A stretch of 64,000 nt of DNA from Cladorrhinum sp. PSN259. Taxonomy: Eukaryota > Ascomycota > Sordariomycetes > Sordariales > Podosporaceae. The position numbers were made by a program, and so were the translations under genes. Below the pieces are notes generated by a model. It made no database searches and was not told where the DNA came from. It saw only the letters and a program-made list of their open reading frames with translations. The stretch covers positions 372,001-436,000 of the forward strand of contig MU867084.1 of the NCBI GenBank assembly GCA_033725935.1. The letters are read 5' to 3'. Shown one piece after another: positions 10,610-22,800 of the stretch (its first letter is position 1; each line of letters starts with the position of its first letter).

Positions 10610-12034
10610 TTAATCTTCTTCTCTTGCGGCAGTCGTCGTAACTTTCCTCCTCCGTATCAACTCAGCAAGAGGTACGTCGTCATCACCGCCGCCTCCAACA
10701 ACTTCTTCTTCAGCCTCTTCGTCAACGCCATAATCCCATAACCTATCCCCATCTGAATTCTTCCAGTCCCCTCTAGGCTTACCAACCCACTCATACCCTT
10801 CTTGTCCCTCTTCCTCTTCTCCTTCTTCTTCAAGCTCAGCTATTATCCCGCTCTTAGTACTGCCGTGTATTGCAGAAGCAGCAGCAGCAGCTCTCTGCCG
10901 TCTAATCATGTCCTCCTCTTGCCTCCTCGCAAAAGCGGCTTTTATATCCTCACCATATACAAAAGCTTCTTCCTCTTGCATCTGAGCAGCCGGCCATCCG
11001 CCCCTCTGAGCACGTCTGTTCTTCTCCGGATCGGGGGGAGGCCACAGACCGGGCAGATCATTAAATCCGTTTTCTTCGTATTCCCACCCCGTTCCTTTTT
11101 GTGTTTTATCGTTGCTGATTTTGGGTGCGCTGCCGAATATTGGTAGGAACCAGAGTATAGGGTTTGAGCTGCCCATCGCTTGTGCCATGTTTGAGAAGAA
11201 ACCCAGGTCGTAGGGAAATTCTATCTGAGAGAGGGAGACGCGGATCGAAGGGTCGTTCTCGGGCGTCCAAAAGTCGGACGACGAGTCAGGATCCGAGTGG
11301 GCATCGAGACGGGACAGGACGGCTTCGTGTCGTTCTATTTCCCATTCTTCAATCATTGTCGTGTTGAACAGCCATGATTTGGTTGTCGAGAATAAAAGGA
11401 TTGAGAGGGCGAATAAGGTAAAAAAGCAGGTTAGGGTGAGTAAGGTCAAGGAGACTAGGGAGAAGACTGAAGGGCCGAGGTACGAGGGTAGGTGCCTTGA
11501 TGACCAGATCGATCGGATGCGGATGGAGAGCAGGTAGGCGAAGTAGAGAAGGGCAATGACGGTGTAGATGAGGAATCGGATAAAGTAGGGGAAGGACTGG
11601 AGGGAGACGCAGTTGCCTGTCCAGGGGCAGTGGTGGTCCATTTTTGGGATGCAGCGGTTGCAATGTCTGCAGTGGTGGGCGCGTGGGGGTTTGGGGAGGG
11701 AGCATTTCTTGCACCATCGTGTTTGGGTGGTTGTTGTCGAGTTAGAGGACGGGCGAAGGGAAGGGTCGGCTTCGGAGGGGGAGGACTCGGTGGGCGAGAA
11801 GATGTAGCGGCCGGGGTCAATAGTGCATGCTTTGTAGTATGTCCACCAGAGGCAGAGGAGGAGGACGTTGAAGGTTATAGATTGTCGGGAGGTTAAAGGG
11901 CCCGGTTCGAGGTCTGGGGAGGTTGCAAAGAGGTACTGGGAGAAGTAGCCCTGGAAGGTTATGAGGCCGCAGACGGCGGGGATGTAGAGAATGTGCAGCC
12001 CCTTTGTGGAGGGACCGGTTTTGGGGGAGGTCAT
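10610..12034 (-). CDS. pfa4: palmitoyltransferase PFA4 (DHHC type)
   Basis: A single exon gives 474 residues, starting at the ATG at 12034-12032. The open frame extends 63 codons further upstream, but that extension has no ATG and looks like leader. The enzyme attaches palmitate to cysteines of target proteins at the ER; in yeast Pfa4 modifies chitin synthase Chs3, which is family knowledge and not shown here. Two membrane segments lie at about 13-36 and 52-70, followed by DPGRYIF. Then comes the cysteine-rich DHHC domain (WCKKC at 107, HHCRHC at 120, DHHCPWTGNC at 133-142). Two more membrane segments follow at about 155-180 and 195-225. The C-terminal half is cytosolic and strongly acidic in places. 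The gene is divergent from the GT90-like gene, 530 bp away. Confidence 0.93.
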   Translation of the reverse strand: MTSPKTGPSTKGLHILYIPAVCGLITFQGYFSQYLFATSPDLEPGPLTSRQSITFNVLLLCLWWTYYKACTIDPGRYIFSPTESSPSEADPSLRPSSNSTTTTQTRWCKKCSLPKPPRAHHCRHCNRCIPKMDHHCPWTGNCVSLQSFPYFIRFLIYTVIALLYFAYLLSIRIRSIWSSRHLPSYLGPSVFSLVSLTLLTLTCFFTLFALSILLFSTTKSWLFNTTMIEEWEIERHEAVLSRLDAHSDPDSSSDFWTPENDPSIRVSLSQIEFPYDLGFFSNMAQAMGSSNPILWFLPIFGSAPKISNDKTQKGTGWEYEENGFNDLPGLWPPPDPEKNRRAQRGGWPAAQMQEEEAFVYGEDIKAAFARRQEEDMIRRQRAAAAASAIHGSTKSGIIAELEEEGEEEEGQEGYEWVGKPRGDWKNSDGDRLWDYGVDEEAEEEVVGGGGDDDVPLAELIRRRKVTTTAAREED

Positions 12035-12564
12035 CGTGGGTGTTGGATCTGTATTCGGTCCATGTGTGTTGTTTGAGCTGGTCGATTGTCTGTAATCTAG
12101 TCGGACGTTGAAAAGCTGAAGTTTGGACGTTGTGTAATTACTGCCGGCCGTTAATGAACAATGTATGTCAGCAAGGTGCTTTACGCGTTGAATGTCAACG
12201 AGACGCGAATTAAACTGTACCAACGTAAGGTTAGGCCAGGGGCACTAAATTAGGCTCATACTTTGCCGCTCATAGAAAATCTGCTGGGGATTAGGTACCA
12301 ATCTATCAGGATTCAGGGGCTAACAGTGGGGTTCCTTCCCCAAATCGCATCCAAAAAATTGCTGGTTTGAGGTCAGCCTAGACAGGGGTCGCCTCGGTGT
12401 TTAATGTCACCAACCCACCGTGTCCGAGGTCTCTGACCGTTATCTCGTTCATAACGATTTAACGACAAATGATTTCGAATCAAAATCTCATCCATGACTT
12501 TTCAATAGAAATTTCTCGTTAGATTTCAATCAATGGGACTTTCCTTTGATTTATAGAAATAAAC
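12035..12564. promoter_or_regulatory. bidirectional promoter region, pfa4 / GT90-like gene
   Basis: These 530 bp separate two divergent start codons, so both promoters and leaders must lie here or overlap. I see no specific binding motif I can name with confidence. Confidence 0.5.
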
Positions 12565-15543
12565 ATGTCGAGCCAGATCACGGCCCTGTGGTAAGACAAT
12601 GAAATTGATTCTCTGAATATTACATGTACGAGTTTGCTGATCTTGAAACTCAAGTGCCGTGACCTCGTTCTTATGGCTCATCCACAGTTTGGAAGGGCAT
12701 CAAATTATTGGTATGTTCTTTCACAATGTGATGACCTCGCAGAAAAATATGCTAATTTATCATATTAAGAACAACCACGGCTCTCGTCTCTCCTCATCCT
12801 GTTCATCGCAGGTCTAGCATCATATGCCGTCAGTTACTTTGCCGACTGGCTTCCAGGCGCAAATGGCAGATATGACGACGAACTGGGCCCATTAAAGGGT
12901 GGCCGCGCAAATTCCAACTTGAACCTGCCGAAAAAACCGAGGAGATATTTCCTCCTCATCTTGGTCGTCTGCATCGTCGTGCGCTTCGAGGCCTTTCACA
13001 GGGTCACGCTAGATATGCAATGCTCGAAATCAGGGGTTGAGGCGTGGTTACCATTGGTTATTTTGGCTTATGAGTTCATCCAGATGCCTTCCCTTGTTAG
13101 AGATCAAAGCGACCCCGAGGAGTTCCAAAAGAACATCTTTGAGTCTATCAGCGATTCGGTATCTGACTCCAAGGTTATCATGGTGTTGGCCACTCTCCTT
13201 CTCTCATGGGGCGCCTATCTTGCCTCATCTCAAGAGCCTAGATCAACATTTCTGTGCTCGATCCATGACAAGGGCGGTTTCGTCATCTTTGTCCAACTCC
13301 TAGGGCTCGCGCTGGATGCCGCCATTGCCATCATCATATGGCGGATCCTCGCCTGGGCACGAACAACCAAGAGTAGACTCAAGACCTTGTCCGGCATTTT
13401 GATTTCTTCCTCGTTTGGAATGTGTCTGCTATACTGGTTATCGCGCTCTGTTTGGCCCGCTGGCCCGGCGAGCTTCCAGTTCAGGGGTGTAGGCAGTTTG
13501 TACTTCTTCGATATTGTCGTTGATGGCCTTACGCTGGCCGTTTTTCTCGTCTCCACCAGTTTTCTCGCAACTGAGGCAACTGCACTGTCCTTCGTGGGGA
13601 TCCTAACCTTCATCGTGGGGTTGCTATTGGGACTCCAGAAGGTCTGGCTCATTGGAACTTGGGAGAACACCTCACCGTCAGCAACCTATTTCTCCCTGTT
13701 GTTCCTCTGCATCGGCTTCTCAGCTTTCGTCTACACCAACGACCTGAAGTCTATGGTGTTCCTGCATCGAGCCTTTGTTGTGATTCTTCTTGGTGTTCTA
13801 ACCATCACGGCGACGATTTACATCCCGATCAAGGCATCACACCTCCTAGAAGCCCACCCATTGGAAAAGATCGTCTATGATGCACGCATCGCTGGCGACC
13901 GGTGGTTGGTACATGCGGCTTACAGCGATTCTCTCCCAGTCGCCGTGCAGGAATACCTGGACCGCCACAACGGGCGAGACCCGCCAGCCAAGTTCGATGA
14001 ATGGTATCATTATGCCAAAGTTCACAAGTCGCCCATCATCGATAACTTTGCTCAAATGGAGAAGGACATTCTTCCTTTCTGGGGGATGCAGCCATCCAAG
14101 ATCAGAGAGGGGATTCGTCAAGCGGCCGCCGAGCCCGACATGGCCATGCTCAAAATCCACAACGGCACCGTTCAGCACAACCTGCCTCCATCAAACGCAT
14201 ATAGACTTGTGATGGAGGAACTGGTTGGCTTGGTCAAGGACTTTGCCCAACACCTTCCAGATATGGAGCTGGCCATCAACATGGATGATCGGCCGCGGGT
14301 CCTCCTGCCGCTGGTTGATGTCGAAAGATACAAGGCGGCCGGCCAGCGAAAGCGATTCTCCAAGCTCCTGCCGAGAAGCGTTGAGTTCCCTGAGGATATG
14401 CCTGAACCCCAACTCGCACCCGTCGGCGCTGATGCTCAGAGAAATTATCTCCCGGTGACCGCTCTTCGGGAAATGACAGCCCTGGCCTGCCCAACCGGCA
14501 CGGCAGTCCGATCCGGTGTTCACTGGGACATCCGCGACATTTGCGAATCCTGCGTAAACCCGCAATCCGTCGGCCAGTTCCTGGTCAACTGGCCTCTGTC
14601 ACAAGACATCTGCCACCAATCCGACTTGCTCAGGCTCCACAGCTTTCACATCACACCCGCCGAACTGCGACCCAAACGGGAACTGTTGCCTGTCTTCAGC
14701 AGGTCAAAGACCGACATCTACAGCGACATCCTCCTCCCCCTGCGACGCATCAACACACCTCCGGAACCCAGCACCGAAGGGTTCGACCAAAAGATCAAGA
14801 AACTCTACTGGCGCGCCAAGGTCGACCGTCTCTGGTCCAGCCGCGAGCTCGTCCGCGGCGGGCACCAAGAGCGCCTCGTCCACACCTTCAGCACCTCCTC
14901 TATTTCAAGCTCGGAAAAAACACGCGTACTCCTCCCCAGCCGCAGGAACAGTGACAGATTTTCCTACCAGGAAGTACCCACCAGGGACCTCAACACCGCC
15001 TTGCCCCTCGACATCGGTTTCAGCAGCTACAGCGCGTGCCGTCAGAACAGCGGAGGAAACAACTGCGACGCGGTGCGCCACGACGACTTCGGGACCAAGG
15101 TCGAGGGCGAGCTCCTGCACCACCAGTACGTCATGTGCCTGGACACGGACCACGGCCCCCCGCGCGAGTTTCTGAGCGTCGTCCGGTCTTCCACTGTCCC
15201 GTTTTACGCGTCCGTGTTTAAGGAGTGGTACAGCGAGCGGCTTCTGCCGTGGATACACTTTGTGCCTGTCGATTTGAGGTTTCACGGGCTGCACTCCACG
15301 CTGGCGTACTTTACGGGGATTGAGAAGAAGTCCGAGTCCAAGGTCGGCGGGAGGGAAATAGAGATGAAGGGGAAGACGGACGATGCCAAGTGGATTTCGG
15401 AGCAGGGAAAGCAGTGGGCTGGCAGGGCGCTGAGGAGGGAGGACATGCAGGTGTACTTGTTTAGGTTGCTGCTGGAGTGGGGGAGGGTGATTGATGATAA
15501 GAGGGATGAGATTGGGTTTGTTTTGGCCAAGGGAGGGGAGTAA
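12565..15543 (+). CDS. polytopic GT90/CAP10-like glycosyltransferase
   Basis: Three exons: 12565-12590, 12688-12710, 12770-15543, giving 940 residues. The first two exons are tiny (26 and 23 nt). They are supported by donors GTAAGA and GTATGT, AG acceptors, exact frame closure, and the lack of any in-frame ATG before the first membrane segment of exon 3. The N-terminal third has roughly eight to ten hydrophobic segments. The remainder resembles fungal CAP1-related glycosyltransferase family 90: LLRLHSF followed by PVFSRSKTDIYSDILLP, then a C-terminal block with EFLSVVRSSTVPF, FKEWYSERLLPWIHFVPVDL, LHSTLAYF and LRREDMQVYLFRLLLEWGRV. In Cryptococcus, CAP10-type enzymes act in the Golgi on capsule glycans; here the acceptor and sugar donor are unknown. 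I expect a Golgi or ER enzyme that adds a sugar to a glycan or glycolipid. It is divergent from pfa4. Confidence 0.85.
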
Positions 15544-16104
15544 AAGGAGGGAGAGGGAGATGATATTATTAATATTATTTTTCTGAGTACATATTGTTAC
15601 TGTGATGGCGGCGGTGGTGGTGGTGTGGTTGGATAAGTATGTAGTTTAGTAGTTGTCCAGCTGCTGTGTATAACTCTTGGGTGTAATTGAATTTCTTTTT
15701 TTATAAATCTCATAATTTGTATTTATCCCATAATAAAAGCTGGGGAGGGAAGGGATTAGACTAGCATGCAGGATGATATCCGCCTCTTAATCAGTGTCTT
15801 TTACTATTCCATTTCGCCGCTACGCTGTTTTAAAATTCTATTTCAAAAAACCGAAAGAGTACCAATCTGGCAGAACAAAAAAGAGAAAGAAGACAACCAC
15901 CTCCCCTCCTCATCCACCTTCACACTTTATTCCTCCTCCTTCTCCTGTCCCCACCCTTCCCCATTGAGACAGATTGTGAACACCATCTAATTCATAAAAA
16001 TATGACCCGTCATTTTGATCATTCAAAAGAAGAAGAAAATACGTTGAGAATCAGAAAAAAAAGAGAAACATAATAAAACCAGAGTGTGAAGAAGACTAAA
16101 AGTT
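15544..16104. other. convergent intergenic, no gene seen
   Basis: This lies between the ends of the GT90-like gene (+) and the myosin gene (-). It is AT-rich with runs of GGTGGT and TTTTT. Terminators or poly(A) sites are expected, but I cannot place them. Confidence 0.55.
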
Positions 16105-19100
16105 CTACCAATCGTCATCATCATCCTTCTTGGACATGGCCTGCTTCCTCGCCAGCAAAGCCTCGGCCAGCCCGCCAGCCAAACTAGGCGTGGGAGTGTT
16201 GCTCCGGCTGCTATCCGAACCGCCACCACCACCGTTCAAGCTCATGCCTGAGTCCCTAGCCTGCAGGGCCACGGGCTTCTTGGTTGCAATCGGGCGCTTG
16301 GCAGGAGGTTGCGGCGCGCCAGGCCTGGCCGGCGGCGGAGGAGGCGCCCTGGGAGCAGCAACGGGAGCGGGAGCCATTTCCTCCACGTACGCCGCGGGAA
16401 CCCAGGCTTGACCGTCTGGTGTCTTTGCGAGCCACCATCCTGGAAATTACAGAGTTAGTTTACATGGTTAAAGGGAGTGGAATGAGAACGGGGGAAAAGC
16501 ACTCACCGTTATTCTCTTTCTGTACGATCTCAATGACTTCTCCCTTCTTGACAGACAGCTCGTTCTCCTTGGAACCAGCAAAGTCGTAGAGGACCTTGGC
16601 TTGCATCTTGGGTTTCGCGGGAGGAGCAGCGGGTGGCGGAGGAGGAGCCCGAACGGAACTGTTCGACTGTTGTCGAGTGTGGCTGGGTAGGGTTGTGGCG
16701 GCCGCTTGAGGTTGAGGTACAGGTCTGGGGGTAGGGACCGGTCTTGAAGTAGCTGCAGGAGTAATGGCTGCTGGAGTAGCAGACGCGGCTGGTCTCGGTA
16801 CAGGTCTGCGGTTGGCGTTGGGATTACGCAAAGGTCTGCCACCTGGTCCACCGGGTCTGATGAGCTTGCCCTTCGTGATCGGCTTAGGGGGAACTGGTTT
16901 GCCCTTGGGCGTTGGCCGAGAAACCGAGTTAGGAGGTTCTCCTTGCTGAGTGTGCACCGAACCGCTCTTGTAAAAGTCAACTTGAGTGGGCGCATCCTTC
17001 ATCACCTTCACAGCTTGCATCTTGCCTGGCTTCTTTGCGTACTCAACGGTCTCGCCGATCTTGAGATTGAAACCGCCAGGCATCACTCGCTTCATCTGGG
17101 TGAACATCTCGGTCTTTAGTAAGCAGTTGAGCAGGGGATCGGCTTCCTGCTGCGACCCAACCCCAAGAGAGAACCAGTCATCTCGGCATGTAGACGTGCT
17201 GATAAACTTGATGGAACCCAGTGGGAAGGAACGCTCGATGACAATCTGCACTTGGTTTTGCGCAAGCACTTGTGCCACAACGTAAAGCTTGCTGTTAGTC
17301 ACTATGATGATTCTAGGGCTTGCCTTGCTGGATCGACCGAACTTTGCCTCGAGAATCTCTCCACGGCAAGAAAAGACGGCCTTCTCTTGGCTGGACAGGT
17401 TGATGCCCTTGCGGATTTGGGCTCCAGGGCCTTGGCTTGCATTGATACCCAGATAGTCGCCCAGGAAGCGGCGAGAGCCAAGAATACTCATGCGCCTGCG
17501 TTCCTTGCGGCCCTGTAGCACCTTGTGCCCCTCGTCCCTGAGCTGCAAATACTCAGCACCGGTACGCTTCTTCCTCCAGAACCGCTGGATTCGCGTAGCA
17601 GCTTCTGCTCGGTATGCCAAATACGCTCGCCACATGCGCTGGATGCGTGTTGCCATGTTATGCCAATATCGGTCTCTCATATGCTCAAGGGCAAATAGTG
17701 TCTCGGGCGACTTGATGAACGCCTTGGTAACACCAAGCTGCCACTCTTCTTGTGGAATACTCGTGTCTTTTAGAATTTGCTTGGTAGCAGCTTCATATGA
17801 GCCTTCCCAAGTATATTCGCCGGCATATGAAGTAGCAGGTGACAGCAAGAAGAAGCGCTCAACAAATTTCTCGAAAGACTGGCGATATGCGAAACCAGCA
17901 CGTCGAATGCGCACGTTCTCTTGGAGACCGAGATACTTGATTTGATGAAGGACATTTGGTACATTGTACTCTGTTGGCGACTTGTTCTCGTTGGGCTTGA
18001 TTGTTCGAATGTAGGAAGGTTGACATTTCATGAGGGTCTCAACAAGAGCATTCGCCGAAGTTTTGATCCTGTCACCAGCCGTTGGGGGCTGCTTGCGGTT
18101 GTCCTGGTCAACTTGGTTGGGGAAAATGGCATGGACAAATTGGTTCTGGCTGCCTTGGAACATGTTCAAAAGGCCCTTCAGAAGTAGATCCTTGTTCTTG
18201 TCCGTGATGCCATCCACAGTGTACGCCACATCGCCGGCATAATGCTTGATGATAAAGTTGCCTTGGCGGGGTGTCAAGTGAGCATTTGACATTCCGCTAA
18301 TGCTCTGCATAAAGGTGCGATCGCAAGCTGCTGGGTCTGCGTGAGCAGTCTTGGTAGCGTCCTTCATGGCAGAGAAGATGCCTGGAGGTCTGACCGATTC
18401 AATCAAATCGCAGACAACCTTGTTATCAAAGTACTTGATGGGAGTCCATTTGATCTGTTCTCTAGCGTACTCTTCCTGCTCAGCCTTGAGGGTGAGCTGG
18501 ATAAAGATTTGCTGCAACTTCTCGTTCACGTAGTTGATGCAAAGCTGCTCGAAGCTGTTCTTCTCAAAGATTTCGAAGCCGTAGATATCCAGAATGCCGA
18601 TCGAGTTGGTCGTGGCCTGACGAGCCTTGAGAGATTGGTTGATGCGCTCTACAATCCAGTCGAACAAGTTGTTATAAATGGCCTTGGCCAGAGCATCTCT
18701 GGTTGCTGTTGCCTGGGCCACGTTTGCGGGCGACTCAATCACTTCACCGTTCCTTGGCGTCAGGATACGGATTGTTATGGCGTGAACAAGCCGTGCCGGG
18801 TCAACCTCGAGCAGATAGGCCAAGAACTCAACGACTGACTGATCCGATACGGCGGCATAACCGCTGTCGTCCTCCTTGAACACCAAATTGCCCGCCCAAA
18901 GAATAGCTGCCAGCATGCGGAAAATGTTGTCCTGCTCTGCTTGTGAAAGGCCAATAACCTTCATAGCATTGAGCGTGTCCTGATATTCCGCCAAGTCGTC
19001 AATTCCGTCAACGTCGAGGCACTTGGATTTGCTAGTATAAAGGTATGTTTCGGGTTTCTGAATGCCGAACGTCTGGCGATACTGATCGGATGCACCCTTG

Positions 19101-19879
19101 GTGAATTGATAGAAGATGTGGAAGTTGCGCTCATTTTGGATCTGGCCCACCACACGCGACTTCTCGAGCAAATAGTTGGTGATATCGGCACCGACGGGTT
19201 CGCCCTGGGTGTTGAAGTGAATCTGCAAGTATTTACCGAAACGAGACGAGTTGTTGTTTCGCAGCGTCTTGGCGTTACCGAACGATTCAAGCAAAGGATT
19301 CGTGGCGAGCACCATGTCCTTGATCTGCTGAATATCTCCAGACTCCCCCCCTGACACGTTGGCGATGTACTGCATGATGCGCTTGGCAGCCTCCGTCTTT
19401 CCAGCACCGGACTCTCCGGAAATGATGACGCATTGGTTGTCCTTGTATGCCTTCATGTTGTAGTATGCGGATTCGGCAATAGCGAAAACGTGTGGTGGCA
19501 TCTCGAGACGGTTCTTCCCCCTGTAGCTATCGAGGACCTGGTCGGTGTAGATTCCGAGATCGCGAAAGGGGTTGACGGAAACCAAGACATGGCCAATGTA
19601 CGTATAGATCTGTCCGCCCTCGAATCTTTGCTTCAGGTTGTCATTGATCGCTTCGTTAGACACGGTCCGTAGCAATGTCAAATCCGAGACGCCGATTTCT
19701 TTCTTCTTGGTCGTGTCGAAGGTGGCCTTCTTGGGCTTACTCGAGCCGCTCTTTTCTCCGCCAGCAGAGCGTTCGGCTCGCGCAGCCTTTTCTTTTGCGC
19801 GTCGCGTTATAGCCTACAATGGTGCAAATACCGTCAGTCATTGTGTAGATTGGTGGTGATAGTGGCGGGAGCTCACCAT
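16105..19879 (-). CDS. myoA: class I myosin (MyoA/Myo5 type)
   Basis: Three exons on the minus strand: 19877-19879 (the ATG alone), 16507-19813, 16105-16439, giving 1214 residues. The motor powers actin-dependent endocytosis and polarised growth at hyphal tips. In order: a basic N-terminus and KKEIGVSDL (39-46); the motor with P-loop GESGAGKT (134-141), switch I NNNSSRFGK (187-195) and switch II DIYGFE; two IQ-like repeats after MRDRYW; a basic TH1 membrane-binding tail; a Pro/Ala-rich TH2; an SH3 domain (KVLYDF through WWLAKTPDGQAWVPAAYVEE), split by the second intron; and an acidic end, DDDDDW, that should bind Arp2/3. The TEDS position, 16 residues before DALAK, is Glu-358, so the motor should not need kinase activation. 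Length and order match the fungal family (about 1200-1250). Confidence 0.97.
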
Positions 19880-22800
19880 GGTGGGCGTCGTCTCATGCAG
19901 ATGCGACTCCTAAATAATAGCAAATGGCGGCGCAGTGAATAGAAGAGGTCGCAAGCTTTCGACGAGGGAGACAATGTGCTTCTAGACTGGAAATTGAAAG
20001 TATGGTTTCTACTAGATGTCGGCACAAAGGCAGGAGGAACGTGCAGGTTGGGTTCCAACAACTTGCCCGTCCAGTGATTTCCAAGTTCAGGTTGCCTTGC
20101 CTCCTTTTCCCCAAGACAGAGGATCCTGGACTTTGAATAAGCGGTGCCTGATCGCTCACTGCTGCGGCCCTGTCAGTGACGAAGGCCAGCCGAAAATTGG
20201 TGGGGTAAGTTGCTGTTGGCGGACCTTGTCGCTCGAACTTGTTCCACTGGAGGGGAAGCAGCCAACCAGAGATACGGGCCAATTCATTTGAACTCGGACC
20301 CCGCCACAGCATTCGTATGCCTACACGCCAGAGAGACACGCTCAGCCACTTTGTGAATGAGACAAATGCCGTTAAGGACTCCTCATTGTTTGTATACTCT
20401 CACTAACAAAGCCCAGTCGCCCGGTTTCCAAACTAAGTCAAGCATCACAAGGGCGACATGTAGAACTTGGGGGTCAATTGCTCTTCCAGTTCGGATGAGA
20501 TGGAATTCGATCAAGAAGTAGTTTAATTACGCTCATTTGATTGCCTGGGCGTTAATCTGGGGCTCTTCTTTGGACGTGGAACCCATCATTTCAGCAAGTC
20601 AATCCTACCGTATTTGAGGTCCTGTGTACATGTACTGTACCACGCAAGAATCCCTCACATGAGATTCTTGGATGCCGTCATTGGAACCGACCAGCTCCCA
20701 CACGTACAAAGAAGATGTAAACCACAAGACAGTGTGGAACTTCAATCTGGGGAGAGCGCAGGCCAACCTGACGTCGAGGTACCGTGTGTCCGTTTGGAGT
20801 CGAGATAGGACTTGAGGTAGGTTGTTTGGGGCCTTTCATCTCCCGACACGCCAACCATTTCTATTCAGCAGGTCCTCGGATCTCCCTGCTTTTTGTGTCG
20901 CCCATCGCCTTCATCATTGCGAGTTTGCTCGTACTTGGTTGTAGGCCTCCAAAGACGCCGCGCGGAATGCCGACCACCGCTCCAGTCCCTCAAACGGAAA
21001 GCCTCAGAATCAATGATGAGGACCTCTGCCTCTTTTATACCCGGATGGCAGCGCCCCGAGGCTGGAATCCCAAGTCTGATGTGGTCTGGACTGCGTTCAA
21101 AAAATCGTACGATTCCCCACGTGCGGCAGGACCCGGATCGTCGAGGGCGACCTCCTGGCCAGGATAACATGGTGTGCACATGGCAGGGCTGGGCTGTCAA
21201 CGGTCAGCGAAACAAGCTTATATATTAAAGTTATGGATTCTCCCTTTTGGCGATCGACTTTGATTTCAATTCTTCAACCAAGTCTTGCGTCTCGTTTTCA
21301 TCATTCCGGATGTGACGATTTTGGGTTGTTGGAAATGCTGACCATACAGGAACCGTCACCCCCCCCCTCTTTGCTCCTTGACCCTTACCCAGACCGCTCT
21401 CATGTTTGATAACTAAGCAGCAACCATTTCTTTTCCTACCTTCTCCTTTCGTGAATCTCAACTTCAAACCGACACCCCGACTCTCCAACGGCTTGGAAGC
21501 CTGCACATAACCAGTCCAGCCCGGGGCTCGTTTCAAAGCCCATCAAGCAAGGCTCTGAATCAGCGACGGTATTGACTTCCACCCTGATTTTTCGTCTGAT
21601 CAAAACGCCACCGACCTATCTTCGAGAGCTGGTTCTGCATGTCCTGGCCGTATTCCTGGCTCGGTCGGACCTTTGAGATGGCAGGCTTTGACTAGTTTGT
21701 TTGAGAAAGGCGGCTAGCAAGGGGATTCAGATGCCCGAATGTGGAAATCCGAAGGCGACGACGCATCAAAAGCATCATCTTCAAATGGATCCGCGCATCA
21801 GGGAGTTCTGAAATCCCATTTCAGGATCACGATGGGATTTCTTACGAAAACAAGCATGTGCCATCATGACCCATGGGGGATTCGTTCCATGTCGGATGGA
21901 TCATGGAGCAACCTTCAGATCACCGGACCGGCCACATATCCAGACCAACCACCAGGCGAGCGGTAGCCGCGAGCGTATGAAAGGCCAGTTTCGAGATGTG
22001 CTCTGTCTGTGCCCCGGGGCGTAACCCCTGAGTGCTCATCGGAATGGTTAGAATGGAGATTTTTCGATTCCGTAAAGAGGACTCTTTTCGGAAGGGTGGG
22101 TTGCTGCGCCCATGGCCTGCTGTCAGATGCTTGATATTATTAGCTTTCAAGCCAAGTTGGCTATCGATGACTGAAAGCCGCATATCACTGTTTCTCGGAC
22201 AGCTAACGTTCAGGTCTCGATGTATGCATCATCTTTTAAACAACAGGCAATAACATGGTCGTCCAAACGGTCGAGATACAGACATTTCCAGTCAGCAGAA
22301 ACAAGAATACGAACAAATTGGACTCAATATGCGCACATCTTGTGATGAGGTTTGGCCTCCGATTATAGCCAAGATGTGATTGGTATGATTCGGCATCATC
22401 ACAATTGCTATCGCCGACAGATGGTGGCGTGCATAAGAAGTTTCCCAATCTTCCGTGCTTGTGAAAGAGACAGCCCCATTTTACGCAGATTTGGCAGCTC
22501 TGATTGGACAGCGGCCCCTAGCAGGTATGCGACCGCGTTCAAACTTCAGATGGCCGCGATGTGCCAGAGGCCCAATGCCGCTTAGCGTGCCGTGGCATTC
22601 TCCTGGAACAAATCCAGTTCGATGCAAGTCGTTCGAGAGCCCAGCATTTAAGCGCCAGGAAAGTCTTGTGGTGCGTTCGACAACCGAACAACCGATAATG
22701 GCCAATCCTATTCTTGGAATGTTTTTTTTCCTTTTCGCAATTCCAATATCTCTCTTTTGAACAGCCCTTTCTCTTTCTCTTTCTCTTTCAATTCAATATT

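Noticed and set aside
12035..12223. 63-codon N-terminal extension of PFA4
   Set aside because: The extension begins with TTG and contains no ATG. The ATG at 12034 places the first membrane helix where the family expects it.
12919..12921. Start of the GT90-like protein at 12919
   Set aside because: The codon is TTG. The frame continues upstream into a good membrane helix and joins two small exons with consensus splice sites and an ATG at 12565.
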